A stretch of DNA of 64,000 nucleotides from Mitsuokella jalaludinii DSM 13811. Lineage in GTDB: Bacteria > Bacillota > Negativicutes > Selenomonadales > Selenomonadaceae. Under the pieces are notes generated by a model. The model did not search any database. It saw nothing but the letters and a program-made list of their open reading frames with translations, and was not told the DNA's origin. Both the position numbers and the translations under genes were made by a program. Of this stretch, positions 24,700 through 34,258 are shown one piece after another; the stretch's first letter is position 1; every line of letters starts with the position of its first letter. The stretch is taken from the NCBI RefSeq assembly GCF_000702905.1, contig NZ_JNKR01000006.1:1-64000 (forward strand). The letters are read 5' to 3'.

Positions 24700-26161
24700 G
24701 GGCTTCTGGCAGCGCCTCTACTGCAGGAGCCCGCTCTGGCGCATGAAGATCTCGACGAAGATCACCTGCCTCTATGCGGCCATCCTGCTCGTCGTGCTGC
24801 TCCTCACGAGCGCCATCATGGGCCTCGGCATCTACTTCTCGTTCTACCATGAAGCGGAGACGGAAATCCACATCGCGATGCAGAACGTGCAGAAGGGGCT
24901 GGCCTCGTCGCGCAGCCTGCAGGCATTCCTGAAACGCGGCGATCTCGTCCCGCCTGGCGTCGTGATGCGCGTGACGGACCTGACGGGCAGTGTCATCTAC
25001 GAGAACGACTCACATTACCCCTCTCTTGATGTGGTGGAGGATCATCGTGTGAAGAACCCGCCGTTCTGGGCGGCCAAGGACATGGAAGTCGTCGAGTTCA
25101 ACCGCTTCATGATGTACTATACGACGATGGATGTGGCAGACCACGGACAGCTCTACCAGTTCCACTTCTTCCGCACGATTACGGCGGAGAAGAACTTCCT
25201 CATGGAACTCCAGCGCCTGCTGTTCCTCATCACGATCGCGGGCACGCTCGTCGCGCTTCTCGCGGGATATTTCCTGAGCAACAGGATACTCCAGCCCATC
25301 CGGAACCTCACGCAGACGGCGCGCAAGATCGAGGTGGAGCGCATGGACAAGCGCATCGAGGTGCCGCCGGCGCAGGACGAGCTGTCAGAGCTCGCCCTGA
25401 CGTTCAACCACATGCTCGACCGCTTGGAGCGCGGCTTCAATCAGCAACAGCGCTTCGTTTCGGATGCCTCGCATGAGCTCCGGACACCGGTGACGGTCAT
25501 TCTCGGCTACTCCGACCTGCTCGCGCGCTGGGGCCGCTCCGATGCGAAGATCCTCGAGGCGGGCATCACCTCGATTCGCTCGGAGGCTGAGGATATGCAG
25601 GACCTCATCGAGAAGCTGCTGTTTCTCGCGCGCGCCGATCAGAAGCGCCAGGTCCTGCACAAGGATTTCGTCCACCTCGATGAGCTCGTCGACGACGCCG
25701 TCCGCAAGATGAAGCTCGTTGCCAAGGAGCACACTGTGCGGCTGGCGGTCAATGAGCCGGGCATCATCTACGCGGACCCGGCCACGATGCGCCAGATGAT
25801 GCGCATCTTTCTCGAGAACGCGGTCAAGTACACGCCGGCAGGCGGCCATATCGCGGTTTCGTCTCGCCGCCTGCCAGAGAAGGGCTGCATGGAGCTGACG
25901 TTTGCCGATGATGGCATCGGCATCGCGCAGGAGGACAAGGGCAAGATCTTCGAGCGCTTCTACCGCGCGGACAGCGCGCGCACGAAGAAGGCCGGCAGCA
26001 TCGGCGGAACAGGCCTCGGCCTCTCCATCGCGAGCTGGATTGCCGAGCAGCACGAGATTGAGATTGCCGTCGAGAGCGAGCTTGACAAGGGCACGAAATT
26101 CATCCTGACCATCCCGCTGGCAGAGGATGACGAAAGCGATACAAGCGATAAAGAAGGATAA
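24683..26161 (+). CDS. Sensor histidine kinase (ArlS-like)
   Basis: A 492-aa membrane kinase. It has a first membrane segment (CLYAAILLVVLLLTSAIM), an extracytoplasmic sensor of about 130 residues, a second segment (LLFLITIAGTLVALLAGYFL), a HAMP domain (NRILQPIRNLTQTARKIE), a HisKA domain with FVSDASHELRTPV (phospho-His) and a HATPase domain with FLENAVKYTPAGG (N box), DDGIGI (G1), FYRADSAR (F box) and GTGLGLSI (G2). It is coupled to the upstream regulator by overlap. The signal is unknown. Confidence 0.93.
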   Translation: MRSRSKGFWQRLYCRSPLWRMKISTKITCLYAAILLVVLLLTSAIMGLGIYFSFYHEAETEIHIAMQNVQKGLASSRSLQAFLKRGDLVPPGVVMRVTDLTGSVIYENDSHYPSLDVVEDHRVKNPPFWAAKDMEVVEFNRFMMYYTTMDVADHGQLYQFHFFRTITAEKNFLMELQRLLFLITIAGTLVALLAGYFLSNRILQPIRNLTQTARKIEVERMDKRIEVPPAQDELSELALTFNHMLDRLERGFNQQQRFVSDASHELRTPVTVILGYSDLLARWGRSDAKILEAGITSIRSEAEDMQDLIEKLLFLARADQKRQVLHKDFVHLDELVDDAVRKMKLVAKEHTVRLAVNEPGIIYADPATMRQMMRIFLENAVKYTPAGGHIAVSSRRLPEKGCMELTFADDGIGIAQEDKGKIFERFYRADSARTKKAGSIGGTGLGLSIASWIAEQHEIEIAVESELDKGTKFILTIPLAEDDESDTSDKEG

Positions 26162-26173
26162 CAGGCATAAGGA

Positions 26174-26214
26174 AGCGGCCATGGGAAATTTGAATTTTCC
26201 CATGGCCGCTCTTT
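26174..26214. terminator. Bidirectional terminator
   Basis: agcggccatgggaaa and tttcccatggccgct make a long perfect stem flanked by T/A tracts between convergent genes. Confidence 0.9.
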
Positions 26215-26237
26215 TCTTGCAGTGTATAGCGCCCTTG

Positions 26238-27554
26238 TCAGTGGAACAGGCGCCCGAAGAGGTGCTTCTTCTCATTCGAGGCGATGTGGCGGACGCTGAT
26301 CTCGTCGGCTCCGTTGAAGAAAATGTCGGGGTTGGCGATGCTCTCGACCCACTCCTCCGAGTAAATCGGCTTGTCCATGAGCAGGGAGCTGACCTTCTTG
26401 CGGATGACCTCGAGTGCGGCTGGGTCATCCACATTGAGGGCGGCGGCGAGGAGCTGGCCAATCTTCTCCATGTCCTTTTCCTTCAGGGAACGCGTCGTCG
26501 GATTGAGGCTGGAGAGGCGCAGCACGGGGTGTGCGGGCCTGCGCTCTGCATCCGGCAGGCGTGCCGTCTTGATCATGAAGCCCGCGCGGTGCAGCTTCTG
26601 CTCGGTCTTCTGCGGGTCGGCATCTGGGGGCAATGCCGCGACGACGAGGTGGCAGTCTGTGCCGTCGCCCCAGATGGGGATGCCGTTCTCTTGCAGGGCT
26701 TTGCTCAGGGCACGCGCATTGGCGATGACCTGCTGCCCGTAGAGGCGGAAGGACGGCTCGGAAGCCTCGCGCAACGAGACGGCGAGGGCTGCGAGGCGGT
26801 TCTTGTGCAGGGCGGAATGACCGTTGTCGATGACGGAGCGCTCAATCGTCTCGGCCAGATCTTTCTTGCAGAGGATGATGGCGCCTTCAGGGCCCTGCAG
26901 CGAGTCATTCGTCGGGAAGGTCACGATGTCGGCGTCAGCGACGGGCGACGGCATGAGGCCTGCGGCAACGAGGCCGACGTTCTGGCCGATGTCGACCCAG
27001 AGCAGCGCGCCGGCCTCGTGCGTGACTTTCGCGAGGCGCTTCGTGTCGATGGCGAACGGGAAACTCGTCGGCGAGAAAATCACGATCTTGGGCTGGTGGC
27101 GTGCAATCTGCTCGTCGAGTTCCTTCCAGTCGATGTCGCGGTTCTCCCAGTCTGCTCCGAAGATGGAGAAGCGGTAGGAGAGGCCGTGGCAGAGCTCCTG
27201 TTTGCGGCCATTGAAGGAGAGGACGGGATTGCCGGATTTCAAGAGCGCCTTGAAGACGACGCGCGAGGCGGCGCTGATGCTGTCGAGGCGTACGATGGCG
27301 TGTTCCGCATGGAAGCACTTGAGCGCGCGCTCGACCGCCATGCGCTCAAAGCGCCCAGTGCGGCTGATGCCGTGGTAATCCGTGCTGACGTTGGCGAGGA
27401 TGCTGCCTTCGAGGTAGGCGGCAAACGGTGATTCGGCATTGACGGTCGGGATCAGGGACATCGTGAAGCGCTGCTCCTCGATCTCGTCCTGGAATTCGGC
27501 AAATACTTCTTCATCGAGCTTCTTGAGCGTGCTCAGTAATTCTTCTCTGTCCAT
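26238..27554 (-). CDS. Serine hydroxymethyltransferase homologue lacking the PLP lysine
   Basis: A 438-aa full-length SHMT-fold protein. The GLVAAGLMPSPVADADIVT block matches the SHMT core, but the following T-T-T-H-K-T-L-R-G-P-R-G segment reads FPTNDSLQGPEG, so the Schiff-base lysine is Asp217 and the preceding His is Asn216. The PLP-ring aspartate is kept (Asp188), while the usual D-x-A-H histidine is Gln191. The C-terminal R-L-x(6)-TTR block that binds the substrate carboxylate is kept. The frame is intact and a gtgaggt ribosome site is present, so it is not a decayed copy. It probably has a non-SHMT binding or catalytic role. Confidence 0.8.
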   Translation of the reverse strand: MDREELLSTLKKLDEEVFAEFQDEIEEQRFTMSLIPTVNAESPFAAYLEGSILANVSTDYHGISRTGRFERMAVERALKCFHAEHAIVRLDSISAASRVVFKALLKSGNPVLSFNGRKQELCHGLSYRFSIFGADWENRDIDWKELDEQIARHQPKIVIFSPTSFPFAIDTKRLAKVTHEAGALLWVDIGQNVGLVAAGLMPSPVADADIVTFPTNDSLQGPEGAIILCKKDLAETIERSVIDNGHSALHKNRLAALAVSLREASEPSFRLYGQQVIANARALSKALQENGIPIWGDGTDCHLVVAALPPDADPQKTEQKLHRAGFMIKTARLPDAERRPAHPVLRLSSLNPTTRSLKEKDMEKIGQLLAAALNVDDPAALEVIRKKVSSLLMDKPIYSEEWVESIANPDIFFNGADEISVRHIASNEKKHLFGRLFH

Positions 27555-27607
27555 ATAAGTACCTCACTTTTTGTGGAATTGTTTCGGCTGGTAGTGCACA
27601 TCCGGCA

Positions 27608-28867
27608 TCAGAACGGCCAGACGAGCGGGATGATGACCGTGCAGACAATCATCGAGACGAGGACGAGCGGCAGGCCGACCTTGACATAGTCCATGAAGTG
27701 GAACTTGCCAGGGCCGAGGATAAGTGTGTTCGGCGGCGTGGCGACCGGCGTCGTGAAGGCACAGGATGCGGCGATGCCGATGGCCATGAGCACGGGGAAC
27801 GGCGAGACGCCGATCGACTGGGCAATCGAGATGCCGATCGGGGCGAGCAGCGCTGCGGCGGCCGTGTTCGACATGAACTGCGTGAGGCCGCAGGACAGAA
27901 GGAACAGCGCCATGACGATGATGAGCGGGGAGGCGTTGCTGCCGATGATGCCGACGACGCCGTTGGCGATCATCGCACCGGCTCCCGTCTTGTCCATGGC
28001 CTCTGCGAGCGGCAGCATGCCGGCGAACAGGAAGATGGTCGTCCAGTCGATGCCGCCGTATGCCTGCTTCTCGCTGAGGCAGCCCGTGATGACGCAGGCG
28101 AGTGCGCCGATGATGGCGGCCGTCTGCATCGGCACGTTGATCGTCTTCGAGAGTGCCATGGCGACGACGACGAGGATGAGGATGATGGCACAGATGGCCA
28201 TCTTGCGCGTATCCTTCGGCAGGTCAGACGTCAGGTCGCTGAGGTTGCTGTCGATATGGCCGTGCGGGCAGAGCCGCCTGCCAATCGTCAGCATGTAGAT
28301 GACGCCGGCGATCGAGAGCGGGATGCCGATCCAGGCGAATTCAAAGAAGCCGAAGGGCTGCAGGCCGCTGGCGGAGAGCGTTGCGCTCATGAGGATGTTC
28401 GGCGGCGTGCCGATCATCGTGACGGTGCCGCCAACATTGGCCGCGACGGCCAGGGCCATGAGCTGCGGCGAGACGGCGAGGCGCGCGACGGCGCAGATCT
28501 GCACGACGACCGGCAGCAGGCAGGCGACGGTCGCGGTGTTCGACGAGACAGAGGACAGGATGATCGTGACAATCATGATGGCGGCCATCAGGCGCTTCTC
28601 GCCCGTGCCTGCGGCATGGACGACGGTGATACCGATGCGCTGGGCGAGGCCCGTCTGGAACATCGCGGCGCCGATGACGAACATGCCGGCGAAGAGTACG
28701 ACGGTGGAATTCGACAGGCCGGAGAATACCTGTTTCGGCGTTAGCACGCCGAGCAGGCCGAGGGCGATTGAGGCGCCCATTGCTGTGACGGCGAGCGGGA
28801 TGAGCTCGGTCACGAAGAAAAAGGCTGCTACCCCGAGGACAATCAGGGTCAATACTGCTGGATCCAT
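27608..28867 (-). CDS. SLC13/DASS-family anion:sodium symporter
   Basis: A 419-aa inner-membrane protein with about 11 hydrophobic segments. SSVSSNTATVACLLPVV and LTQFMSNTAAAALLAP are the paired S-N-T motifs, each followed by a pro-rich hairpin (IGTPPNILM, VATPPNTLIL), the substrate/Na-binding pattern of citrate, succinate or sulfate carriers. ATG 28867 follows AAGAAGGGA; the longer frame to 28924 is not supported. It lies 53 bp behind the SHMT-like gene's start and on the same strand but upstream of it, so the two may be co-transcribed. The substrate is unknown. Confidence 0.87.
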   Translation of the reverse strand: MDPAVLTLIVLGVAAFFFVTELIPLAVTAMGASIALGLLGVLTPKQVFSGLSNSTVVLFAGMFVIGAAMFQTGLAQRIGITVVHAAGTGEKRLMAAIMIVTIILSSVSSNTATVACLLPVVVQICAVARLAVSPQLMALAVAANVGGTVTMIGTPPNILMSATLSASGLQPFGFFEFAWIGIPLSIAGVIYMLTIGRRLCPHGHIDSNLSDLTSDLPKDTRKMAICAIILILVVVAMALSKTINVPMQTAAIIGALACVITGCLSEKQAYGGIDWTTIFLFAGMLPLAEAMDKTGAGAMIANGVVGIIGSNASPLIIVMALFLLSCGLTQFMSNTAAAALLAPIGISIAQSIGVSPFPVLMAIGIAASCAFTTPVATPPNTLILGPGKFHFMDYVKVGLPLVLVSMIVCTVIIPLVWPF

Positions 28868-29141
28868 AAATAGACTCCCTTCTTTCTGAAAGCTTCTCGC
28901 ATGAGGAACGGGATATTTCGCCATCCCTCTCGTTATCTCTTATCTATTCGTCGCGTTTTTACCGTTTTCCTCTTAGGCTCTACAAAAAAAGAGTCTCAAA
29001 CGACGAGAGTTGAAAATTTGTGTACTTTTGTGCAATTGAAGCAGGAAGTCAGCCGCTCTGGAAAGAATAGGGTAAGAAACCATCTGGGCATCTGGGATTG
29101 TAAAGAAAGAATGAGAGATTGGAAGAATGGAAGGAGCGTTC

Positions 29142-30023
29142 ATGAGGATGAGGGTACTTGTCACGGGTGTAACGGGACAGCTCGGGCACGATTGTGTCCT
29201 GGAGCTGAAGGATAGAGGCATTGAAGTGCAGGGCGTGTCGAGCCGGGAATTCCCCCTGACGGATGTGGAGGCGATGCGCCGCTATATGGCCATCTACAAG
29301 CCGACATGCGTCATCCACTGTGCGGCCTACACGGCAGTGGACCGGGCGGAGGATGATGAGGCGGCCTGCATGGCTGTCAATGCAGCGGGCACGGCGAACC
29401 TTGCCAAGCTCTGCCGCGAGTTCCACGCGAAGATGGTCTACATCAGCACGGACTACGTCTTCCCGGGAGACGGCACGGAGCCATATGAGACGGACGCGCC
29501 AAAGGGGCCGACGAATGTCTACGGGAAGTCGAAGCTCATGGGCGAGGAGGCCGTCAGCTCGATACTCCGGCGCTGCTTCATCGTGCGCATCTCGTGGGTC
29601 TTCGGCATCAACGGCAAGAACTTCATCCGCACGATGCTGCGCCTCGGCCAGTCCCATGCAAAGCTCACGGTCGTCGATGACCAGGTCGGCTCGCCGACAT
29701 ACACGCGCGACCTCGCGGTGCTGCTAGCCGACATGATCCAGACGGAGCGCTATGGCGTCTACCATGCGACGAACGAGGGCTTCTGCTCGTGGGCCGAGCT
29801 GGCGGCAGAGGTCTTCCGCCAGGCCGGCATGCCGGTTGTCGTCGAGCCCGTGCCGTCATCTGCCTATCCGACACGCGCTGTACGGCCGCATAACTCCCGC
29901 ATGAGCAAGAGGAGCTTGACGGAGGCAGGGTTTTCGCTGCTGCCGCGCTGGCAGGATGCCGTCGGGCGCTATCTCATCGAGCTCGAGAGCCTGAGGGAGC
30001 AGCAGGAAGCCCGCGCAGAATGA
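29142..30023 (+). CDS. rmlD: dTDP-4-dehydrorhamnose reductase
   Basis: Last enzyme of dTDP-L-rhamnose synthesis, a precursor of surface polysaccharide. The 293-aa short-chain dehydrogenase has VTGVTGQLGHD (NAD(P)-binding glycine motif), CAAYTAVDRAEDD, YISTDYVFPGD, and YGKSKLMGE with the catalytic Tyr-x-x-x-Lys. ATG 29142 is 6 nt after AAGGAG. rmlA, rmlB and rmlC are not adjacent, which is unusual because they often cluster. A strong terminator lies 38 bp after the stop. Confidence 0.9.
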   Translation: MRMRVLVTGVTGQLGHDCVLELKDRGIEVQGVSSREFPLTDVEAMRRYMAIYKPTCVIHCAAYTAVDRAEDDEAACMAVNAAGTANLAKLCREFHAKMVYISTDYVFPGDGTEPYETDAPKGPTNVYGKSKLMGEEAVSSILRRCFIVRISWVFGINGKNFIRTMLRLGQSHAKLTVVDDQVGSPTYTRDLAVLLADMIQTERYGVYHATNEGFCSWAELAAEVFRQAGMPVVVEPVPSSAYPTRAVRPHNSRMSKRSLTEAGFSLLPRWQDAVGRYLIELESLREQQEARAE

Positions 30024-30060
30024 AATGAATGGAGCATTGCATTACAGGATTTGTCCTCTG

Positions 30061-30096
30061 AGCGTGTACATCTCGGCGAGGTGTACACGCTTTTTA
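30061..30096 (+). terminator. Intrinsic terminator
   Basis: agcgtgtacatctc and gaggtgtacacgct (one G-U) are followed by tttttatttt. Confidence 0.9.
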
Positions 30097-30148
30097 TTTT
30101 CCTGGGATACAGAGTACGCGTATAAAACACAAATTACAGGAAAAAGTA

Positions 30149-30177
30149 TTGCATCCTGCTACTGTTTAGTGTATACT
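30149..30177 (+). promoter_or_regulatory. sstT promoter
   Basis: TTGCAT (30149-30154) and TATACT (30172-30177) are 17 bp apart, leaving a leader of about 60 nt. Confidence 0.75.
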
Positions 30178-30244
30178 AACACATGTACTTTTGAGAGAAA
30201 CGTATTTCGTTTCACTGCGTCAATTGCAATCAAGGGGGATTCAT

Positions 30245-31495
30245 ATGTTTCATAAGATTGGTAAGAAATACCGGGAGACTGCACTGATTAAGCTGATCAT
30301 CGTCGGCCTTATCCTCGGCATCATCATCGCGCTGGCAGCCCCGCAGGCCGTGCCGGCCGTCTCGGTGCTCGGCGATCTTTTCGTCCGTGCCCTCAAGGGC
30401 ATCGCACCGGTCCTCGTCTTCGTGCTCGTCATGAATGCTCTGGCTCAGAAGAATTCGGATGCCAGCGCTTCGATGAAGCCAATCGTGCGTCTCTACGTCT
30501 TCGCGACGTTCTGCGCCTCACTTGTTGCCGTCGCATACTCGTTTGCGTTCCCGACGGTCCTGCACCTGCAGGTTGCCGATGCGCAGCTCGCGCCACCGTC
30601 CGGCATCGTCGAGGTCCTGCACAACCTGATCCTCTCGGTCGTCGACAACCCGATCCACGCGCTGGCCAATGCCAACTACATCGGCATCCTCGGCTGGGCC
30701 TGCCTGGCTGGCATCGCGCTCCATGCGGCCAGTGACACGACGAAGAACATGCTCAACGACTTCGCGAAGACGGTCACGAAGATCGTGCAGTGGGTCATCC
30801 GCTTTGCACCGTTCGGCATCATGGGCCTCGTTGCCAACGCCATCGGCACGAATGGTCTCGGTGCACTGCTCGGCTACGTCCAGATCCTCGGCGTCCTGCT
30901 CGCGGCGTTCTTCACGGTCGCACTGGTCATGAATCCGCTGATCGTCTACCTGCACATTCACCGCAATCCGTATCCGCTCGTCTGGACGACGCTCAAGGAG
31001 AGCGGCCTCTACGCCTTCTTCACGAGAAGCTCTGCGGCCAACATTCCGGTCAATCTCGCACTCTGCGAGCGCCTCGGCCTCGATGAGGACACGTACTCGA
31101 TCTCCATCCCGCTCGGCGCGACGATCAACATGAGCGGCGCGGCCATCACGATTGCCGTTCTCTCGCTCGCCGCAGCGCACACGCTCGGCATCAGCGTCGA
31201 CCTGCCGACGGCACTCCTTCTCTGCCTCGTCTCGACTGTCGGTGCCTGCGGCGCCTCGGGTGTGGCTGGCGGCTCCCTGCTGCTGATCCCTGTCGCCTGT
31301 GCATCGTTCGGCATCGGCAATGACATCGCCATGCAGGTCGTCGGCGTCGGCTTCATCATCGGCGTCATCCAGGATGCCTGTGAGACGGCCCTCAACAGCT
31401 CGACGGACGTGCTCTTCACGGCGACGGCTGAATTCGCACAGCGCGCCAAGGAAGGCAAGTTGCGCAATGAGGACATGGTTTCGCACAACAACTGA
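30245..31495 (+). CDS. sstT: Serine/threonine:sodium symporter SstT
   Basis: A 416-aa DAACS-family importer for serine and threonine with about 8 membrane helices and two re-entrant loops. [21 protein letters not shown] is the first serine-rich hairpin (shown in part as [10 protein letters not shown]), [15 protein letters not shown] the NMDGT-type sodium motif, and [18 protein letters not shown] the second hairpin. ATG 30245 follows the ribosome site aaggggg; the longer frame to 30191 crosses the leader. Imported Ser and Thr could feed the deaminase at 56272. Confidence 0.95.
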   Translation: MFHKIGKKYRETALIKLIIVGLILGIIIALAAPQAVPAVSVLGDLFVRALKGIAPVLVFVLVMNALAQKNSDASASMKPIVRLYVFATFCASLVAVAYSFAFPTVLHLQVADAQLAPPSGIVEVLHNLILSVVDNPIHALANANYIGILGWACLAGIALHAASDTTKNMLNDFAKTVTKIVQWVIRFAPFGIMGLVANAIGTNGLGALLGYVQILGVLLAAFFTVALVMNPLIVYLHIHRNPYPLVWTTLKESGLYAFFTRSSAANIPVNLALCERLGLDEDTYSISIPLGATINMSGAAITIAVLSLAAAHTLGISVDLPTALLLCLVSTVGACGASGVAGGSLLLIPVACASFGIGNDIAMQVVGVGFIIGVIQDACETALNSSTDVLFTATAEFAQRAKEGKLRNEDMVSHNN

Positions 31496-31505
31496 TTTTA
31501 CGACA

Positions 31506-31543
31506 TAAAAAATGCGGTCCAGCTCTGCTGGATCGCATTTTTG
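31506..31543. terminator. Bidirectional terminator
   Basis: aaaaatgcggtccag and ctggatcgcattttt pair across a ctctg loop between sstT (+) and the cupin gene (-). Confidence 0.9.
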
Positions 31544-31557
31544 CTGTATAGAGGCGA

Positions 31558-31893
31558 TCATTTGCGGATGATCAGCGCCATGAAGACGAGATCTTCTGTC
31601 TTGGATGTGTTCTTGATGCCGTGCTGCTCGCCGTCCGGGCAGAACGTCGTCGCACCGGCACCAATCTCGACTTCCTTGCCGTTGTCGTTGTAGAGCGCAT
31701 GGCCGGAGAGGATGTGATACGTCTCCGTGTTGCCGACGTGCTGGTGGACGCCGATGCCGCAGAGTGGCGGCACAATGACCTTTGCGTACATGTCGCACTT
31801 GCCGTCGAGTTCTTTAGGTGTCAGGAGTTTGACGATCGTGATCGTGCCAATGCCTTTTTCTGCCTGTCCCGGTGCTGGTTCAATGAATGCCAT
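31558..31893 (-). CDS. Small cupin-domain protein
   Basis: A 111-aa single cupin barrel. GIGVHQHVGNTETYHILSG is cupin motif 1 (His, His and Glu metal ligands), and FCPDGEQHGIKN is motif 2 with the last His. Such proteins bind a metal and act as isomerases, dioxygenases or sugar/auxin-like binders; no substrate can be read here. GGAGATTTTACC precedes the ATG. It is divergent from the DUF218 gene, with a perfect hairpin at 31922 between them. Confidence 0.83.
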   Translation of the reverse strand: MAFIEPAPGQAEKGIGTITIVKLLTPKELDGKCDMYAKVIVPPLCGIGVHQHVGNTETYHILSGHALYNDNGKEVEIGAGATTFCPDGEQHGIKNTSKTEDLVFMALIIRK

Positions 31894-31921
31894 GGTAAAA
31901 TCTCCTTTTCGCTGTTCGAGC

Positions 31922-31940
31922 CTTGCCGCAGGGCGGCAAG
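31922..31940. repeat. 8-bp inverted repeat in a divergent control region
   Basis: cttgccgc, loop agg and gcggcaag. It lies 29 bp upstream of the cupin start and about 98 bp upstream of the DUF218 start, and is a possible operator. Confidence 0.45.
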
Positions 31941-32037
31941 TTTGTTACAATGGATATACAATTTATAGATTCTAGATAAATGCGGGGATTCCTCTATGAA
32001 GATGGGATTTGCGCTTTATTTTTTTGGAGGATGCGAT

Positions 32038-32796
32038 ATGGTTTATCTCTTGAAATTCGGGGCCAGCTGGGTACTGCCGCCTGGCATTTTCATCCTGGCG
32101 CTCTTTGTCTTGTCCTGGTGGCTCTTGAAGAAGCGCGGCGAGAAAAAAGCGGCAGCAATCCTGTTTGGCCTGACCTTTGCCTTCTACCTGCTCTGCACGG
32201 GCTTCGTTGCCGAGAAGACGATGGGCTGGCTGGAATCTGCTTACCAGCCGCCGGAGCAGGCGTCGGGCGATGTCATCATCATGCTCGGCGGCGGCGCCTA
32301 CAGCGACACGCCGGATGTCGACGGCACGGGGACGCTCTGCGCAAGCCCTGCGAGCCGCCTCTTGACGGCCGTGCGCCTGCAGCGTCAGCTCGGCGTGCCG
32401 ATCCTGCTGTCGGGCGGCCAGGTCTACGAGGACACGGGCGCGGAGGCGAAGATCGCCAAGCGCGTGCTCATGAGCCTCGGCGTGCCGGAGGAGAAGATAC
32501 TGACGGAGACGAAGAGCATCAACACGAGTCAGAATGCCCGCTTCTCAGCTGAGATCCTGCGCGAGAACGGCCTCTCGCACCCGATACTCGTGACGAGCGC
32601 CTTCCACATGAAGCGCTCGGTGCTCAACTTCCAGAAGCAGGGCGTGGCCGTCGAGCCGTTCCCGACAGACTACCTGGTCGCGCACCATCCTGTATTCCAC
32701 TACACGAAGCTGCGCCCGCAGACAGAGGCACTCCTAGACAATGTGACGGTGCTGCAGGAGACACTGCGCACCTTTGTGACGAGGTATATCGAATGA
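32038..32796 (+). CDS. DUF218 (SanA/YdcF/ElyC-like) membrane-anchored protein
   Basis: A 252-aa protein with two N-terminal membrane helices (WVLPPGIFILALFVLSWWLL and ILFGLTFAFYLLCTGFV) and a soluble DUF218 domain: VIIMLGGGAYSDT, LSGGQVYED, ETKSINTSQNARF and LVTSAFHMKRS. Relatives affect envelope integrity and enterobacterial carbohydrate assembly. ATG 32038 has TGGAGG 7 nt upstream. The stop overlaps the MATE start (ATGA), so the two genes are coupled. Confidence 0.87.
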   Translation: MVYLLKFGASWVLPPGIFILALFVLSWWLLKKRGEKKAAAILFGLTFAFYLLCTGFVAEKTMGWLESAYQPPEQASGDVIIMLGGGAYSDTPDVDGTGTLCASPASRLLTAVRLQRQLGVPILLSGGQVYEDTGAEAKIAKRVLMSLGVPEEKILTETKSINTSQNARFSAEILRENGLSHPILVTSAFHMKRSVLNFQKQGVAVEPFPTDYLVAHHPVFHYTKLRPQTEALLDNVTVLQETLRTFVTRYIE

Positions 32797-34136
32797 CAAA
32801 GAACTTGACAGAAGGATCGCCGGCCAAGCTGATTTTCTTCTTCACCATGCCGCTGATTGCGGGCAATATCTTCCAGCAGCTCTACGCCTTTGTCGACACC
32901 TTGATCGTCGGCCGCTTCCTCGGCGTCAATGCCCTGGCGGCCGTCGGCTGCACGGGCGCCCTGATGTTTTTGATGCTCGGCTTCGTCATAGGCTTCTCGA
33001 CAGGGCTCTCCATCTACACGGGCCAGCGCTTCGGCGCGCGCGACGAGGAGGGTGTGCGCAAGAGCGCGGCGGCCTGTGCCGTGCTCTCTCTCCTGGCCTC
33101 AATCGTCCTGACGACCGTCGGCGTGCTGCTCTGCCGCCAGCTCCTAGTCTGGATGCAGACGCCGGCGGAGATCCTCGACGGGGCCTATTCCTTCATCAGC
33201 CTCGTCTACGCAGGCATCGGCCTCTTCGTATTCTACCAGACGCAGACGAATCTCATCCGCGCGCTCGGCGACAGCAAGACGCCGACCGTGCTGCTCGCCT
33301 GCGGGCTTACGCTCAACATCATCTTCGAGCCGATCGCGATCCTCGTCTTCGGCTGGGGCATCCCGGGCGCTGCTCTGGCGACACTCGCCTCGCAGGTCTG
33401 CGGCAACCTGCTCTGCCTCTTCTTCATCCTGCGCAAGGTGCCTGCGCTGCGCACGCACCGGAAGGACTGGTGTCCGGACTTCAAGCTCTACTGGGAACAC
33501 CTGCGCATCGCCCTGCCGATGGGTTTCCAGTCGAGCATCATCGCGATTGGCGCTGTCATCCTGCAGGTTGCGCTCAATGACCTCGGCCCTACGGCCGTTG
33601 CGGCCTATGCAGCAGCCCAGAAGATCGAGTCCATCGCGATGATGCCGATGATGTCGTTCGGCATCGCGATGTCGGCCTACACGGCACAGAACTACGGCGC
33701 GCGCAAGTTCGAGCGCATCGGCGAGGGGGTGCGCAAGTGCTGCTACATGTCCGTGACGTTTGCCGTGCTTGCCGGCGCGGGGCTCATCTTCTTCGGCCCT
33801 TCGCTCATGCACCTCTTTGTCGGTGATGGGGCGCAGCAGGTCATCGACTTCGGCCACGAGTACCTGATTGTCAACGGCTCGTGCTACTGGATCCTCTCCT
33901 TCCTCTTCATCTTCCGCTACACGCTGCAGGGACTCGGCCAGAGCGTCGTGCCGACGATCGCGGGCATCATGGAGCTCTTGATGCGCACGGCAGCAGCGCT
34001 CTTCCTCTGCGGCTGGCTCGGCTACCTTGGCGCCTGCCTCGCCAACCCGATGGCCTGGATCGGCTCCTGCGTTCCTCTGGCCATCGCTTTCTACTGGACG
34101 CACCGGAGCTTCAAGAAAAAATATCATCTCGCCTGA
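32793..34136 (+). CDS. MATE-family efflux transporter
   Basis: A 447-aa transporter with 12 hydrophobic segments in two similar halves. TEGSPAKLIFFFTMPLIAGN and QQLYAFVDTLIVGRFLGVNALAAVG are the typical MATE N-terminus; the second half repeats this as RIALPMGFQSSIIAIGAVIL. It exports cationic compounds by Na+ or H+ antiport; the substrate is unknown. It overlaps the upstream DUF218 gene by 4 nt. Confidence 0.92.
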   Translation: MTKNLTEGSPAKLIFFFTMPLIAGNIFQQLYAFVDTLIVGRFLGVNALAAVGCTGALMFLMLGFVIGFSTGLSIYTGQRFGARDEEGVRKSAAACAVLSLLASIVLTTVGVLLCRQLLVWMQTPAEILDGAYSFISLVYAGIGLFVFYQTQTNLIRALGDSKTPTVLLACGLTLNIIFEPIAILVFGWGIPGAALATLASQVCGNLLCLFFILRKVPALRTHRKDWCPDFKLYWEHLRIALPMGFQSSIIAIGAVILQVALNDLGPTAVAAYAAAQKIESIAMMPMMSFGIAMSAYTAQNYGARKFERIGEGVRKCCYMSVTFAVLAGAGLIFFGPSLMHLFVGDGAQQVIDFGHEYLIVNGSCYWILSFLFIFRYTLQGLGQSVVPTIAGIMELLMRTAAALFLCGWLGYLGACLANPMAWIGSCVPLAIAFYWTHRSFKKKYHLA

Positions 34137-34258
34137 GCCCTTTTTGTAGGATTTGCAGGATTCAGGCAATTTCTGTCGAAAAAGAACTACAACAATAAAT
34201 CAAAACATCACAATGACAGTGATTGCTGAAAAGGGATTCAGGAAGGGATGGATTCAAT

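Noticed and set aside
28868-29141. Hidden small gene between the SLC13 carrier and rmlD
   Set aside because: The 274-bp gap is AT-rich and holds only short frames without ribosome sites; nothing else is seen in it.
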